Positions 10,405-19,347 are shown, counted from the stretch's first letter. The stretch is DNA of 64,000 bases from Burkholderia sp. HI2500 (GCF_002223055.1 NZ_NKFL01000007.1:806001-870000), one strand, 5' to 3'. Program-made: numbers and translations. The notes: generated by a model from the sequence alone, not told the origin.

Positions 10405-11030
10405 TCACTTGGTGCATACCCGTAGAGTGGCTGCTGTGGCCGGTTTGGGGTATGTTTCTGGGAATCGTTTTCTCTGTTTCGATGAATTTGTGCGAAACGT
10501 TTTCTGGGAAGGGGTTCGCGTTCAAGCCGGGCGACCGACCGGCCACTTCCATCGGAACCGGAAATCAAACTTTCGCTTCGTTTTCAATTGTCGTAGGATG
10601 ACTGATCACGACTGCGGCCGGTCGGCACGATGTGGGAGCGCATGCCGGCCACGCACCGCCGCGCACGTCACGACCAGGAAGGAACAGAAGGAATCCGAGT
10701 ACCGACTGGCGCCTACGCCTGCCCCGCCGTAGGGCGCCAGAGTATTTGCGATCGGCGCCACTGTTTTGCGACTCGGTGCGACTGAGTGACTGCGACTGCC
10801 CTACGCATTGTCGACAACACCCTGTGATGTCGGCGCCTGGAGTCATACCGCACAGGTCGCATGTTCGCGCAGGGCGCATGGCTGGCACCATGCTTTTCTG
10901 GCTTTCGACCAAGTCGACGTAACCGACTCGCCTCGGAACGCCGACGGCGGCTCCCGGCCACGAGCAGTCGCTCGACGCTGCAGCCCAGATCACCGACAAT
11001 TGGACGTCGATAGTCCACTCGAACGTTGCT
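10405..11030. other. Intergenic stretch, no gene recognised
   Basis: This is the boundary between the TRAP operon and the accessory island. All frames give arginine- or serine-rich translations without coherent domains, and I see no tRNA or insertion-sequence ends. Confidence 0.5.
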
Positions 11031-11417
11031 ATGAATGCCAGGAGTTCCCGCTTCTTTGTCGCTGGTTGTATTGAGGAGCCTGTTTTTGTCCTGGACGGGG
11101 TCGCTTCCGAATGGTTGTTCGTTTCAAAATTCTGGCAAAGGGCAAACACCTTGCTCGGGACAATGTTCGATCAGTTCGAAGAGGAAGTGGCGGAGCCCGC
11201 GATACTTGGCCAAATCGCATGTGAGCTGGCACATCAAATTTGCGAACTTGTGGAGCGGGAAGACGAGACTATTAGCTTCGTCTACAGATGGACCCCACAA
11301 GGGGACGTCTATGTTCTGGAGACGCGTCGAGCGACCCTTATCTCGCAGTTGGAAGCAGTCCGTGACTTCCTTTTCCTCGCCGCCAAAAATGATGAAGCAC
11401 TCGAGTTGAGTCTTTAG
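11031..11417 (+). CDS. Hypothetical protein of the accessory island
   Basis: The 128-residue translation is acidic with well-mixed hydrophobic and charged residues, for example WLFVSKFWQRANTLLGTMFDQFEEEVAEPAILGQIACELAHQICELVEREDETISFVYRW with predicted helices and a short strand pair. It looks like a real folded protein, while the other frames over this stretch look random. The base composition is lower in GC than the flanking chromosome. I do not recognise the family. A size near 130 residues and location in an island with nucleases would suit an immunity or antitoxin-like protein, but nothing specific supports that. The start codon has no strong ribosome binding site. Confidence 0.5.
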   Translation: MNARSSRFFVAGCIEEPVFVLDGVASEWLFVSKFWQRANTLLGTMFDQFEEEVAEPAILGQIACELAHQICELVEREDETISFVYRWTPQGDVYVLETRRATLISQLEAVRDFLFLAAKNDEALELSL

Positions 11418-11575
11418 GTAGATCAACAGTCAAATGGCTTGCCTCTCCGGATGCAGCAAAATTTCTTGGTGTCGGAGTGACCGAAGTTGGGCGGTGGAAT
11501 TGTCCGCTGCGGGTCGACTGCTGTCGACTCATCCTGGGGAAGTGGCAATTCATGCACAATGTCGAACCGTAGCCC
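11402..11575 (+). pseudogene. Possible remnant of a helix-turn-helix protein
   Basis: In the frame reading gat-gca-gca at 11450 the translation runs STVKWLASPDAAKFLGVGVT followed by EVGRW. This resembles the first helices of an excisionase/MerR-like helix-turn-helix (usual form: EAAxLLGVSxxTVxRW). There is no start codon before it in that frame and a stop follows at 11573, so it is at most a fragment. Confidence 0.25.
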
Positions 11576-11763
11576 TTTTGGCCGGAGTCGGCGTTCAAAC
11601 CGCATGAGGTCCGCAGACCATTGTCCGTTCGTTCACACTTTCGCACGAACGGACTGCCCCAACTGAACTGCGACCGAGCGATAGCGCTACCCCTTTTGCT
11701 GCACGCTCCTCACGTGCGTGGGAACAGCGTACAAGCCCTTCAACTCATGCGAACGTTCTTGTC
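11576..11763. other. Short intergenic stretch before the DUF4337 gene
   Basis: Together with the preceding fragment this forms a 346-base interval without an intact gene. No terminator or promoter stands out clearly. Confidence 0.4.
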
Positions 11764-12342
11764 ATGCCAGAAGATTTCGAAGTTCACGGCCCGCACGATC
11801 ATGCAGTAGAGCACCCTGCGGCGCATGAAGAAAGCCACGGAGCGGCGCGCATCGCCGTGATGACTGCTGTCCTCGCCTGCGTCGGCGCGATTTCCGCATA
11901 CCAGAGCGGTGCGGAAGAGAATTTCGCGTTGCTGCACAAGAACGAGGCCGCGATCCAGAAAACCGAGGCGGCTAACCTGTGGGCCTATTACCAGGCAAAG
12001 GGCGAAAAGCAGAATCTAGCCGAGCTCGGTGCGGCATTGAGCCAGGAAGCATCGCCGCAAAGAAAGCGTTTCGAAGCAGACGCGGCGCGGTATCGCGAAG
12101 AGAAGGAGCCGATCCGCAAGCGCGCCGAAGCGATCGAGCAAGAAGTCGTGAAGAGCAATGCTGCAAGCGAGGAGCGGCTACACCGACATCATCGTTGGGC
12201 GCAGGCCACTACCATCATCCAGATCTCGATCGCGCTTGCTGCGATCACGATTCTCACGCGGCGGAAATGGATGCAACACCTGTCGATGGGGGCTGCCGCG
12301 ATCGGCGTCGTACTGGCTGGGCTGGCGCTCTTTGGTGTGTAG
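11764..12342 (+). CDS. DUF4337 domain-containing membrane protein
   Basis: The 192-residue protein opens with a His/Glu-rich segment (FEVHGPHDHAVEH) typical of DUF4337. A membrane helix follows at about residues 30-48 (IAVMTAVLACVGAISAYQS), then a long charged coiled region in which LWAYYQAKGEKQN is a recognisable family stretch. Two more membrane helices lie near the C-terminus (IIQISIALAAITILT and LSMGAAAIGVVLAGLALFGV). The family is widespread in proteobacteria without known function. It is probably an inner-membrane protein with a cytoplasmic or periplasmic coiled domain. It is the most chromosome-like gene of the island in codon use. Confidence 0.85.
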   Translation: MPEDFEVHGPHDHAVEHPAAHEESHGAARIAVMTAVLACVGAISAYQSGAEENFALLHKNEAAIQKTEAANLWAYYQAKGEKQNLAELGAALSQEASPQRKRFEADAARYREEKEPIRKRAEAIEQEVVKSNAASEERLHRHHRWAQATTIIQISIALAAITILTRRKWMQHLSMGAAAIGVVLAGLALFGV

Positions 12343-12664
12343 CGGCACGACGAGCGGGCGCTTGTCGGCCATGATCGGCCATTGAGAACAGTCCGAACGA
12401 AGGCAATTGAGCGGCCGAACCACGCCGTACAACGGTCGTTCATCTATCTTTGTTGGCGACGACACACGATGCTCAGTGCGACTGCTCGTAGTGGCCAAGT
12501 CCAACTGCCAGTTGGACTTGGCCTAGTTCACAAGCATCGTAGTGCTCGCTCGATTGGCACTGGTAGCCACGTTCCACTCCTTGGCGTTCACGCAGGGCCA
12601 ATCCCCTACAATCAGTCGCTACTGGCGGACATTCACCGACATTTATACCCAGCCATATATACCC
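12343..12664. other. Intergenic stretch containing a long palindrome
   Basis: No coding frame is convincing here. The notable content is the 31-base palindrome listed separately. An upstream in-frame extension of the following HNH gene (to 12542) is possible but has no better start signal. Confidence 0.45.
12493..12523. repeat. 31-base near-perfect palindrome
   Basis: Two 15-base arms, ggccaagtccaactg (12493-12507) and cagttggacttggcc (12509-12523), are exact reverse complements around a single C. There is no T-run after it on either strand, so it is not a standard terminator. It lies 142 bases before the HNH nuclease start and could be an operator or a cruciform-forming site. Confidence 0.7.
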
Positions 12665-13588
12665 ATGCCAGATCTGACAATCTACACAGGTGCCGCACCG
12701 AACGACTTCGCCCGACGCGTCTTCGAAGCGCTCGAGGCTAACGGCTTCTGGATTGCGTCGACGCCAAGGAGCCCGGTCGAGTCGAAATCGAGGACCATAT
12801 GCGTCACTTACCGCGGCATCTACGTCGGACAGATGAGGTCGAATCTGTGGGGGGCTCGGCAACCGACCGCGATTCTCTATCGTTTCCCCGACGCATCCCG
12901 TATTTCCGTTGCTCATGCCCCAAAGGACTTTGATATCAATGCGTTTGCAACAGAGCACGGCGTCGATCCGGCGATGCTCGCTCTGAGGGTCGATCGGGGA
13001 GAAAACAAGTCTTACCTTCTCGTGCGAGACATCGGCACGGCGCTAAAGCTTATGCAGAACTGGGCACGATTGATTGACCATGACCTACTCCCGCAGGTCG
13101 ATGGTACAGATGACGATCTCCAAAGCGATCTGCGTGCGATTCTGACCGACCCCAAAAAATCCGACACTCGCAAAAGAGTCGAGATAGATGCACGACTCGG
13201 ACAAGGTAAGTATCGAGCAGACCTGCTGAGGGAGTTTCGTAACGCCTGCGCGGTGACGCAGCTCACGCTGCCCCCCGCGTTACGCGCCTCGCATATCGTG
13301 CCGTGGCGAGATGCTGACGATGACGAAAAGGTCAATGCCAAAAATGGTCTACTGCTGTCCGCCAACGTAGACGCGCTTTTTGATCGATATCTCATCACTT
13401 TTGAGCCAAACGGTAACCTTCGCAAGTCGACTTTACTCACAGACCATGACTGCGCAAAGCTCGGTCCTCTGAACCACCTCTTGAAGGTTCCGTGTGACGA
13501 ACGCGCCGCTTTCTTACGTCGGCACAACACGAAGTTCGACAACCTTGAGCGCAGGCGCATTGAATACGTGAAGCGATCGGCGACATAG
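12665..13588 (+). CDS. HNH endonuclease domain protein (putative restriction-type nuclease)
   Basis: The 307-residue protein has a C-terminal HNH-type nuclease: ALRASHIVPWRDA near residues 205-217 (His of the beta-beta-alpha-Me motif), then KNGLLLSANVDALFD near 225-240 (Asn and downstream residues), an arrangement common in HNH_2 proteins of restriction systems. The N-terminal 130 residues are unrecognised and may bind DNA. ATG 12665 is chosen because the N-terminus after it is well composed; no clear ribosome binding site precedes it. GC is lower than the chromosome. No methyltransferase lies beside it, so if it restricts DNA it may act on modified DNA, as some solitary HNH enzymes do; that is inference. 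Confidence 0.75.
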   Translation: MPDLTIYTGAAPNDFARRVFEALEANGFWIASTPRSPVESKSRTICVTYRGIYVGQMRSNLWGARQPTAILYRFPDASRISVAHAPKDFDINAFATEHGVDPAMLALRVDRGENKSYLLVRDIGTALKLMQNWARLIDHDLLPQVDGTDDDLQSDLRAILTDPKKSDTRKRVEIDARLGQGKYRADLLREFRNACAVTQLTLPPALRASHIVPWRDADDDEKVNAKNGLLLSANVDALFDRYLITFEPNGNLRKSTLLTDHDCAKLGPLNHLLKVPCDERAAFLRRHNTKFDNLERRRIEYVKRSAT

Positions 13589-13980
13589 CGCCGATTGTCA
13601 AGCGTTCAGGGAGTCAACAACTACATCTTTGCTCAGATGGCCGTTAAAGCCTGCGGACGCTGAAAGGTCGGATCACGGCTGACGCGGCAAGAGCCCGACG
13701 CAGCCACACGCGCCCGACGTAGTCTTTCGTTGAACAAGCGAACTCTACGGAATAGCGGAAACGTTGAGCAAGCTTCGAAAACGCGGCCCCACCGAACAAA
13801 CACCGTCGGCCCGCTGGTCTGGCGCGTAGGACTGTGACATGCATCGGTGCATGATAGCCGACTCGCGAAGCGTTGTGAAAATGACAGCTTTATATGCAGC
13901 AAGAGACAAATCAACGACCGGGCGCTGAACGGCTGAGAAGGGTCGGAAGTCGCCCGTCGCAGGGCAGCGGCCGGCGGAAT
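13589..13980. other. Intergenic stretch, no gene recognised
   Basis: Translations in all frames are short and unstructured. The stretch lies between the convergent HNH gene and the decayed minus-strand gene. Confidence 0.5.
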
Positions 13981-14330
13981 TCAGCCAGCAAGTGGGTAGA
14001 CCTCGCCTTCATCGCCCCGGATGACGGCAGAAAGCGCCACGGCCAGTTGCATAGCCGCCGCCATCGTTGGATCGACCGCGGATAGATTCCGAGGCGCGTT
14101 GAAACTTGCATGGCCCCGATTCCAGCTAAAGGTCTTGATCCATTCGCCATCGACAAGGACCGCGACATCGCCACGTCTTCCCGGAATGGAAATCCTTTCG
14201 CCCGCCACTGGATTCACCGACGTGACCGGGCGCTCGTCTTCTTTTAAAGAGGCTTGCCCCCGAGGATAGCGGCCCGCCATTCATCCAGCGAGGTGGACGG
14301 ATCACGTTCGATGTGCAGTCGATAAGCCAT
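13981..14330 (-). pseudogene. Frameshifted small hypothetical gene
   Basis: A frame starting at ATG 14330 gives MAYRLHIERDPSTSLDEWRA and stops after 28 codons at a TAA around 14244-14246. A second frame, displaced by -1, then continues without a start of its own through VNPVAGERISIPGRRGDVAV, DGEWIKTFSWNRGHASFNAP and ends at 13981. The two halves read as one protein of about 115 residues: an N-terminal strand and helix, then an acidic domain. The join lies at a tctttaaaag tract. The family is unnamed as far as I know. Either the gene is inactivated, the sequence has an error, or a slip occurs at the A-rich tract. Confidence 0.6.
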
Positions 14331-14549
14331 GGCAGAAACCGGAACCGTAGGGGGTAGATTACGCTAACACGAATGACGGCTTAGGAGAAAACCGGGCGGT
14401 CACAGGGGGCACGAAGGTGTCGTCGAGCGGCGCGGCGCGGCATCGGGCGGCATCCGGCCACGAAGCGACATTCGTCCAGCGGATCGCGCGGACACTCGTA
14501 AGACGGCTCCGCCCCTGTAAGCGGTCATTCGATCACTCAAGGACAAATT

Positions 14550-15809
14550 TCAGCTTTGCCATGAGCAATTATAGAAACTGATGTCATCGTCAAACATGCC
14601 CACGTAGAACGGCACGGCTTCGGGGTTGTCGGAATCTAGAACCGAAAAGTGACAGCTTGGCGTTCCAAACTCTTTCAGAACAAGCTTAGAGACTTGTTCG
14701 GCCATCTCCTCACGCTCTCTCAGACCCCGGGCGTCCCAAAATTCATGAAGATTCGCGAGATAGCGGCCCTCTTTGGTGACAAAGGCGCGACCGCTACGCA
14801 ATAACGCGCGAGTTAGCGGCGCTCTGTTGTCGTGTAGCCAAAGCCAGCAGCCGCCAAATTCGCCATCACTAGCTGGGTCAGCGTTGCGCTCGACTTCAGC
14901 CACCAACTTAGCGAACCGTTTCTCGTATTCGTCGCACTCGTCGGTCGACATTGCAAAGTATGGTTCTAGGCTAACAACTGCTTCGTTCACTGCGTCGGAC
15001 AGCCGGGTGGGGTCCTGAAGGACGGACGGTGAAGGGAAATGATTACTGACGAGCACAAATCCAAACGTGGACTTCGATGCCGTACCGTTATCAATTAACG
15101 TTAGCATGTCGCTGACCACCTTTTTTGCTTGACTCGTCGTTTCTACAATGACACCCATTCCTTTGATTGGATATCTATAGAAATCTAGACCAGGAATATC
15201 GTACCAATCAGAAACACTTCCGTCGTATCCCTCTCCTCCCGCATCAACGCTATCGCAATCGCCGCGATAGGGCCATCGCCATTCCCTTTCGTGTGTCCAA
15301 TCTACGGTTTTAGTAGATCCATAGACGTGAGAGACATATCGGAATTGTTCGTTCAGCGGCAAAGTTGATTCATTAAATATGCGTGGGCCGCCGTTATTTC
15401 CAGGCGGCGGCACAGCATTATCGCTCAACCCATACGTGACCGGGCGTGCTCCCAGTCGGTGCAAAGTCTCCTTTGGGAACACCATTGCGAACGGGCTCAT
15501 CGCTTCGCCGTTTGCACGACGAATACGGGCGGTTTCCAAGAATGCTGCAATTGGCATTTCAGTAAAACAAACAGCCGGATTCGGCCCAAAAATCGTTCGC
15601 TTGCCATCGCGATAGGACCAAGTCGCCCATAGCCTTCCGTTGCGCAGAGCGGCGCGTAGGAGGAAATTCGCTGGGAGCTGTGTATCCTCGTAAACGTTAT
15701 GCCAACCCATATGCTCGGGAAATAAGATGGACGATTCTCCCTGCTGGTCAACGTCCCGAAAAAAATGAATCAAATGATCTGAAAGGTCGAAACGAAAATT
15801 GTTCTTCAT
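14550..15809 (-). CDS. AbiGi-like putative abortive-infection protein
   Basis: The 419-residue protein starts with SDHLIHFFRDVDQQGESSIL, passes through a short-helix region and NPAVCFTEMPIAAF (residues about 77-90), then EQFRYVSHVYGS and VDWTHEREWRWPY. The order of an N-terminal S(D)xLxHF, a central V/I-CFTE-hP and a later HEREWR is the pattern I associate with AbiGi-type and DUF2971-like proteins found near phage-defence genes. The C-terminal 200 residues are not recognised. Codon use and GC are much lower than the flanking chromosome, pointing to horizontal transfer. No partner toxin (AbiGii) is visible beside it, so it appears as an orphan. The defence role is inferred. Confidence 0.55.
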   Translation of the reverse strand: MKNNFRFDLSDHLIHFFRDVDQQGESSILFPEHMGWHNVYEDTQLPANFLLRAALRNGRLWATWSYRDGKRTIFGPNPAVCFTEMPIAAFLETARIRRANGEAMSPFAMVFPKETLHRLGARPVTYGLSDNAVPPPGNNGGPRIFNESTLPLNEQFRYVSHVYGSTKTVDWTHEREWRWPYRGDCDSVDAGGEGYDGSVSDWYDIPGLDFYRYPIKGMGVIVETTSQAKKVVSDMLTLIDNGTASKSTFGFVLVSNHFPSPSVLQDPTRLSDAVNEAVVSLEPYFAMSTDECDEYEKRFAKLVAEVERNADPASDGEFGGCWLWLHDNRAPLTRALLRSGRAFVTKEGRYLANLHEFWDARGLREREEMAEQVSKLVLKEFGTPSCHFSVLDSDNPEAVPFYVGMFDDDISFYNCSWQS

Positions 15810-16165
15810 AGTAAACCCAAAAAAATTCCGTTCTCGCCGGGACGAAATAGTGTATCCGATCGGGTCTCAGCGAAACGTATTTTGGACCAAATTTACCTCG
15901 CCGCCCATAACGAATAATAAGCGCAAGTTGACTTGGGGACATTACGACTTTCAGAACTTGCGGGCGATTGCGTTCTCGCGCAACTTTGCGCTGGCTCAAG
16001 GGCTTGTTTCTTCGTTTCGTCTTCCTCGACACCCGGCCGGACTACTGTTGTGCTACTCAGAGTCGACGTCACGTCAGCGATTCGGTGACTGGCCGCACCG
16101 GGTCGGACAGCGCCCGCTGATGTCTAGCTCAGACTGGATCTCCCTTCAATTGAAAGGAGATAGTC
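15810..16165. other. Intergenic stretch, promoter region of the AbiGi-like gene
   Basis: AT-rich near 15810-15830 (cccaaaaaaattcc). A 94-residue minus-strand frame here is dominated by Arg/Lys and Phe and is not convincing. Before the recombinase remnant lies aattgaaaggagat, a good ribosome binding site. Confidence 0.45.
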
Positions 16166-16787
16166 ATGAAGGCGACTAACGAAGGACGTTCGAGGGTGCC
16201 GTGGAACAAGGGCCGGCTCACAGGACAGGAGCCTCCGCTGAAGTTCAAGGAAATCTGGGCGATTCGTATCCGGCTCGAACTTTCGGCGCGTGTCCGCGAC
16301 CTTGCGATTTTCAATCTTGCAATCGACAGCAAACTGCGTGCATGCGATCTGACCCGGCTGCGGGTCGGCGACGTTTGTCATGGACACCACATCGCCAGCC
16401 GGGCGACGGTCATGCAGCAGAAAACGCAACGACCGGTGCAGTTCGAGATTACCGAGCAGACTCGAGACAGCATCGAGGCATGAATCAAGGCGGCAACGCT
16501 AACGCCAGCCGACTTCCTGTTCCCAAGCCGGCCACGATTCCCCGCACATCTCGACGCGTCAATATTCGCGCCTGGTGCATCGGTGGGTCGAGTCGATCGG
16601 GCTGGATGACACCGCGTACGGCACCCACACTATGCGACGGACGAAGGCGCCGCTGATTTATCGCCGCACGAAGGACCTCCGTGCCGTTCAGTTGCTCCTC
16701 GGCCATACCAAGCTTGAGAGCACAGTACGGTACCTTGGTATCGAGGTTGACGATGCGCTCGAAATGGCGGAGCGGACTGAAGTTTGA
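16166..16787 (+). pseudogene. Tyrosine recombinase/integrase, disrupted
   Basis: The frame from ATG 16166 encodes an integrase N-terminal and catalytic start (RDLAIFNLAIDSKLRACDL with Arg, then LRVGDV). It stops at TGA 16481-16483, where the family has a Trp (EAWI). The same frame continues after the stop as LTPADFLFPSR. A shift near 16525-16545 moves into the frame SRLVHRWVESIGLD, YGTHTMRRTKAPLIYRRT, LLLGHTKLESTVRYLGIEVD, which carries the catalytic H-x-x-R, the H/K of LLGHT and the Tyr nucleophile in VRYLG. All catalytic boxes are therefore present but spread over a nonsense mutation and a frameshift. It was probably the mobility gene of this island and is now inactive. Confidence 0.8.
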
Positions 16788-17035
16788 ATGCAGGCACTAC
16801 CGGATGGCGATCGACCATTGGTCGCTGTCCGGCCATATACAGCCGTTGGCCTCTGCTCGTGTGCAGACATTCGAAGGTCGGCTCAGGCAAGACAACGGAG
16901 CAGCGTCATCAAAGATGTGAATTACTCGCCGCGGTTCTTTCCGGTTTTGCTGGCTCGCTGTAACATCCGCTTCGGTTCCGTCTAGACAACGCAGAAACGG
17001 CCCGAAAGGGGCATTTAAATGGAGGAGGCACCAAC

Positions 17036-17827
17036 GTGGTGCGAGTCACAATTCCCGAAGAGGTCGCCGCAGAGGTGATGTTTCTCGCAGACCGCACTTG
17101 CTGCATATGCAGAGACTCTCGACGGAAAGTTGAAATTCATCATATTGATGGCGATCCATCGCATAACGACATAAATAACCTTTGTGTAATTTGCAAGGAC
17201 TGCCATAGCGACGCACACACGGCCCAGGCGTTTGCGCGGAATTTGACCCCAGCGTTGATCAGAAAATACAACGAAAGCTGGCGCGAAATCGTCCGCATCC
17301 GGATTATTCCTGGCGGAGAGAAGGCAGAGGCTCTAGAGTATCGAGCACAGATTTTGTTGGAGATTTACATTATTCCACATCGCTGGCTTAACCGATTGCT
17401 AGATCTCTTCGAGGGAGATGTCAGTGATGAAGACGCTGCCGGACCTAATCGGTGGGAATATTTAGAGGGAGCTGTTAAACCCACTTACTCCAAAGGAGCG
17501 TGGGAACACTATAAGCCATTATTCGAACACACAAGCGAGATCCTCTCCAAGGAGCTCGAAAGAATTGTCATGATATATGGAGATGCACTGAAGCCAAGGA
17601 CTAAACTTCAGGTACAACGAACGACCCGCGGCCTTAGAATGGAGCGCGCGGGGTATTTGTTTTTACCAAAATTGATTCGCCAAGAACCTGATATACCGAT
17701 TGATCGATTTTTCCAACTACGATTCAGTAGCAGCATTCTTTCTCTTTCGGCACTTTCGACAATGGCCGACCGAGAGCGAGAAATTCTCGAACCCAATAAA
17801 AGCGGGCCAATGGTTTTGGACTTTTAA
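17036..17827 (+). CDS. HNH endonuclease domain protein
   Basis: This 263-residue protein begins with GTG, chosen because GGAGGAGG lies about 10 bases upstream and the out-of-frame ATG at 17019 leads nowhere. The N-terminal 65 residues hold a compact zinc-finger HNH nuclease: CCICR, then VEIHHIDGDPSHNDINNL, then CVICKDCHSDAH. That gives Cys-x2-Cys pairs for zinc, His-His at the active site, the middle Asn and the final His. The remaining 190 residues are helical and unrecognised (LLEIYIIPHRWLNRLLDLFE and after) and may be a sensor or DNA-binding part. Low GC and many A/T third positions mark it as foreign. It is likely a defence or mobile-element nuclease. Confidence 0.8.
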   Translation: MVRVTIPEEVAAEVMFLADRTCCICRDSRRKVEIHHIDGDPSHNDINNLCVICKDCHSDAHTAQAFARNLTPALIRKYNESWREIVRIRIIPGGEKAEALEYRAQILLEIYIIPHRWLNRLLDLFEGDVSDEDAAGPNRWEYLEGAVKPTYSKGAWEHYKPLFEHTSEILSKELERIVMIYGDALKPRTKLQVQRTTRGLRMERAGYLFLPKLIRQEPDIPIDRFFQLRFSSSILSLSALSTMADREREILEPNKSGPMVLDF

Positions 17828-18066
17828 TTGCCCTTTGTCACTTGGAAGCGGTCATGGTGTCGGAGCCAACGTGTAAGTTCGTTCCAGGTCGGCTGCAGTC
17901 AACCGGGTACATCGAAATGCCACTACGTTGGCTCCGCAGTAAACCGATCGCACGACCTCCGACGCACCGCCCCGCACCGGTGGCGCGGCTAGACGTAAGT
18001 CGCCGATTTTCTGCGCAAGCAGTTGCCGATACCCTAGCCCCCTACGCCCACGCCCCCCCTCCCGCA

Positions 18067-19158
18067 TCACGTCTGCATAACCAACGACGTAAGCTGCGCC
18101 GCCCGCCCCACCGTCGTCTTCGCGTAGATCGATTTAATCTGCGTGCGGATCGTGCCGATCGACACGCCGCGCAACTCGGCGCATTCCTGCGGCGACAACC
18201 CGTCGCAACACAGCAGCACGGCAAGATCAGCCTCGGCCGACGACAGCCCATAGAACACGCGCAACCGCTGCGCGCGGGCCGACGGCGAACGCAGATCGGC
18301 GGCCGTCATCAGCGTCGCGACGCCCGGCCGCTCGCGCATCAGGCGCGATTGCTCGGGCACCGGCATCAGCGCCAGCGGCAACGGTTCACCCGTTGTGCGC
18401 CGTAACAACAGCCCGCCGCGCGCGTACGCGTGCCGCCATTGCGCATCGTCGACACAGCCTTCCGGCGCGAATCGCCCGTTCACGACCCGCAGCGCCGGTT
18501 CCGCCGCGATCAGCTGATCGGCCGCGCGATTCGTGTAGCGCAGCTCACGCTGCGCGCCGAGCAGGAAGACGGGCACCGGCAGCGCATCGAGCGCTGATTC
18601 GGCGGCGGCCACGCGCGCCTCGAGCTCGCCGATCCGCGCCTGGATCTGCAGCGCACGGCTGATGTGCATCCCCATGTTTTCGATCGCGTGGCGCTGATCG
18701 TCGGACAGCCCCTGCGATTCGAGGCCGCCCTGGACGCTGAGGAATGCGCCCGAGCCCTCGCTGCGATGGATGTACAGGCCCGAAATGCTGCCGAGCCCGA
18801 AAGGGTGAAGGAATTCCTGATAGAACGCGCTGTGCGCGCGCTGGTGCGCGGACAGGTGCTTGACGTCCTCGAACCAGCGCCCCGCCGGCCAGTCGGCGGC
18901 GACCGGCACGACCGGGTCGTACCGATAGAACTCGGTGTTGTAGGTGTGGTAACACGCGGCGACCCATGACGCGTCGTCGCCCGCCGCCTGCTCGATCGCC
19001 GGCACCCGCGCCGCGTCGTCGAATGACAGCAGCGTGACCATGCGCACACCGACGCACGATCGCAGCCCGTCCAGCACCGTTTCCCATCGTTGATCGCCCA
19101 GCGCCGCAGCGTAGACGTCATCGATCCATGCGGATGGAATCAACCCGTTCATTTGCAT
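18067..19158 (-). CDS. LuxR-family transcriptional regulator
   Basis: The 363-residue regulator has a C-terminal LuxR/GerE helix-turn-helix: LSSAEADLAVLLCCDGLSPQ, ECAELRGVSIGTIRTQIKSI and YAKTTVGRAAQL in the last 65 residues. The N-terminal 190 residues (WETVLDGLRSCVGVRMVTLL and GSISGLYIHRSEGSGAFLSV) resemble a PAS/GAF-like sensory part, followed by a helical linker and a second PAS-like piece (LPVPVFLLGAQRELRYTNRAA). It is not a typical quorum-sensing LuxR, since the autoinducer-binding signature is absent. It is divergent from the hisC leader, with 189 bases between. ATG 19158 and ATG 19152 are both possible starts. Confidence 0.88.
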   Translation of the reverse strand: MQMNGLIPSAWIDDVYAAALGDQRWETVLDGLRSCVGVRMVTLLSFDDAARVPAIEQAAGDDASWVAACYHTYNTEFYRYDPVVPVAADWPAGRWFEDVKHLSAHQRAHSAFYQEFLHPFGLGSISGLYIHRSEGSGAFLSVQGGLESQGLSDDQRHAIENMGMHISRALQIQARIGELEARVAAAESALDALPVPVFLLGAQRELRYTNRAADQLIAAEPALRVVNGRFAPEGCVDDAQWRHAYARGGLLLRRTTGEPLPLALMPVPEQSRLMRERPGVATLMTAADLRSPSARAQRLRVFYGLSSAEADLAVLLCCDGLSPQECAELRGVSIGTIRTQIKSIYAKTTVGRAAQLTSLVMQT

Positions 19159-19347
19159 CTGGCCACCCCGCGCCGTGCGTTTTTGTCGAACGTCTTCTGC
19201 GCATCTTAGTCAATCGGCGCCCACGTTTAAATCACTCGTTCGCGTTTGATCGAAATACCACGTTTGTTACCGCTTATCGTCTGACGTAATGGCCGTTATT
19301 CCGGCCCGCACGGTGTCGCCGGCTTTTCATCCGGATCACGGTATGCC

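Noticed and set aside
15748..16032. Minus-strand 94-residue frame before the AbiGi-like gene
   Set aside because: Lys/Arg- and Phe-rich composition without fold signals; probably the leader region of the neighbouring gene.
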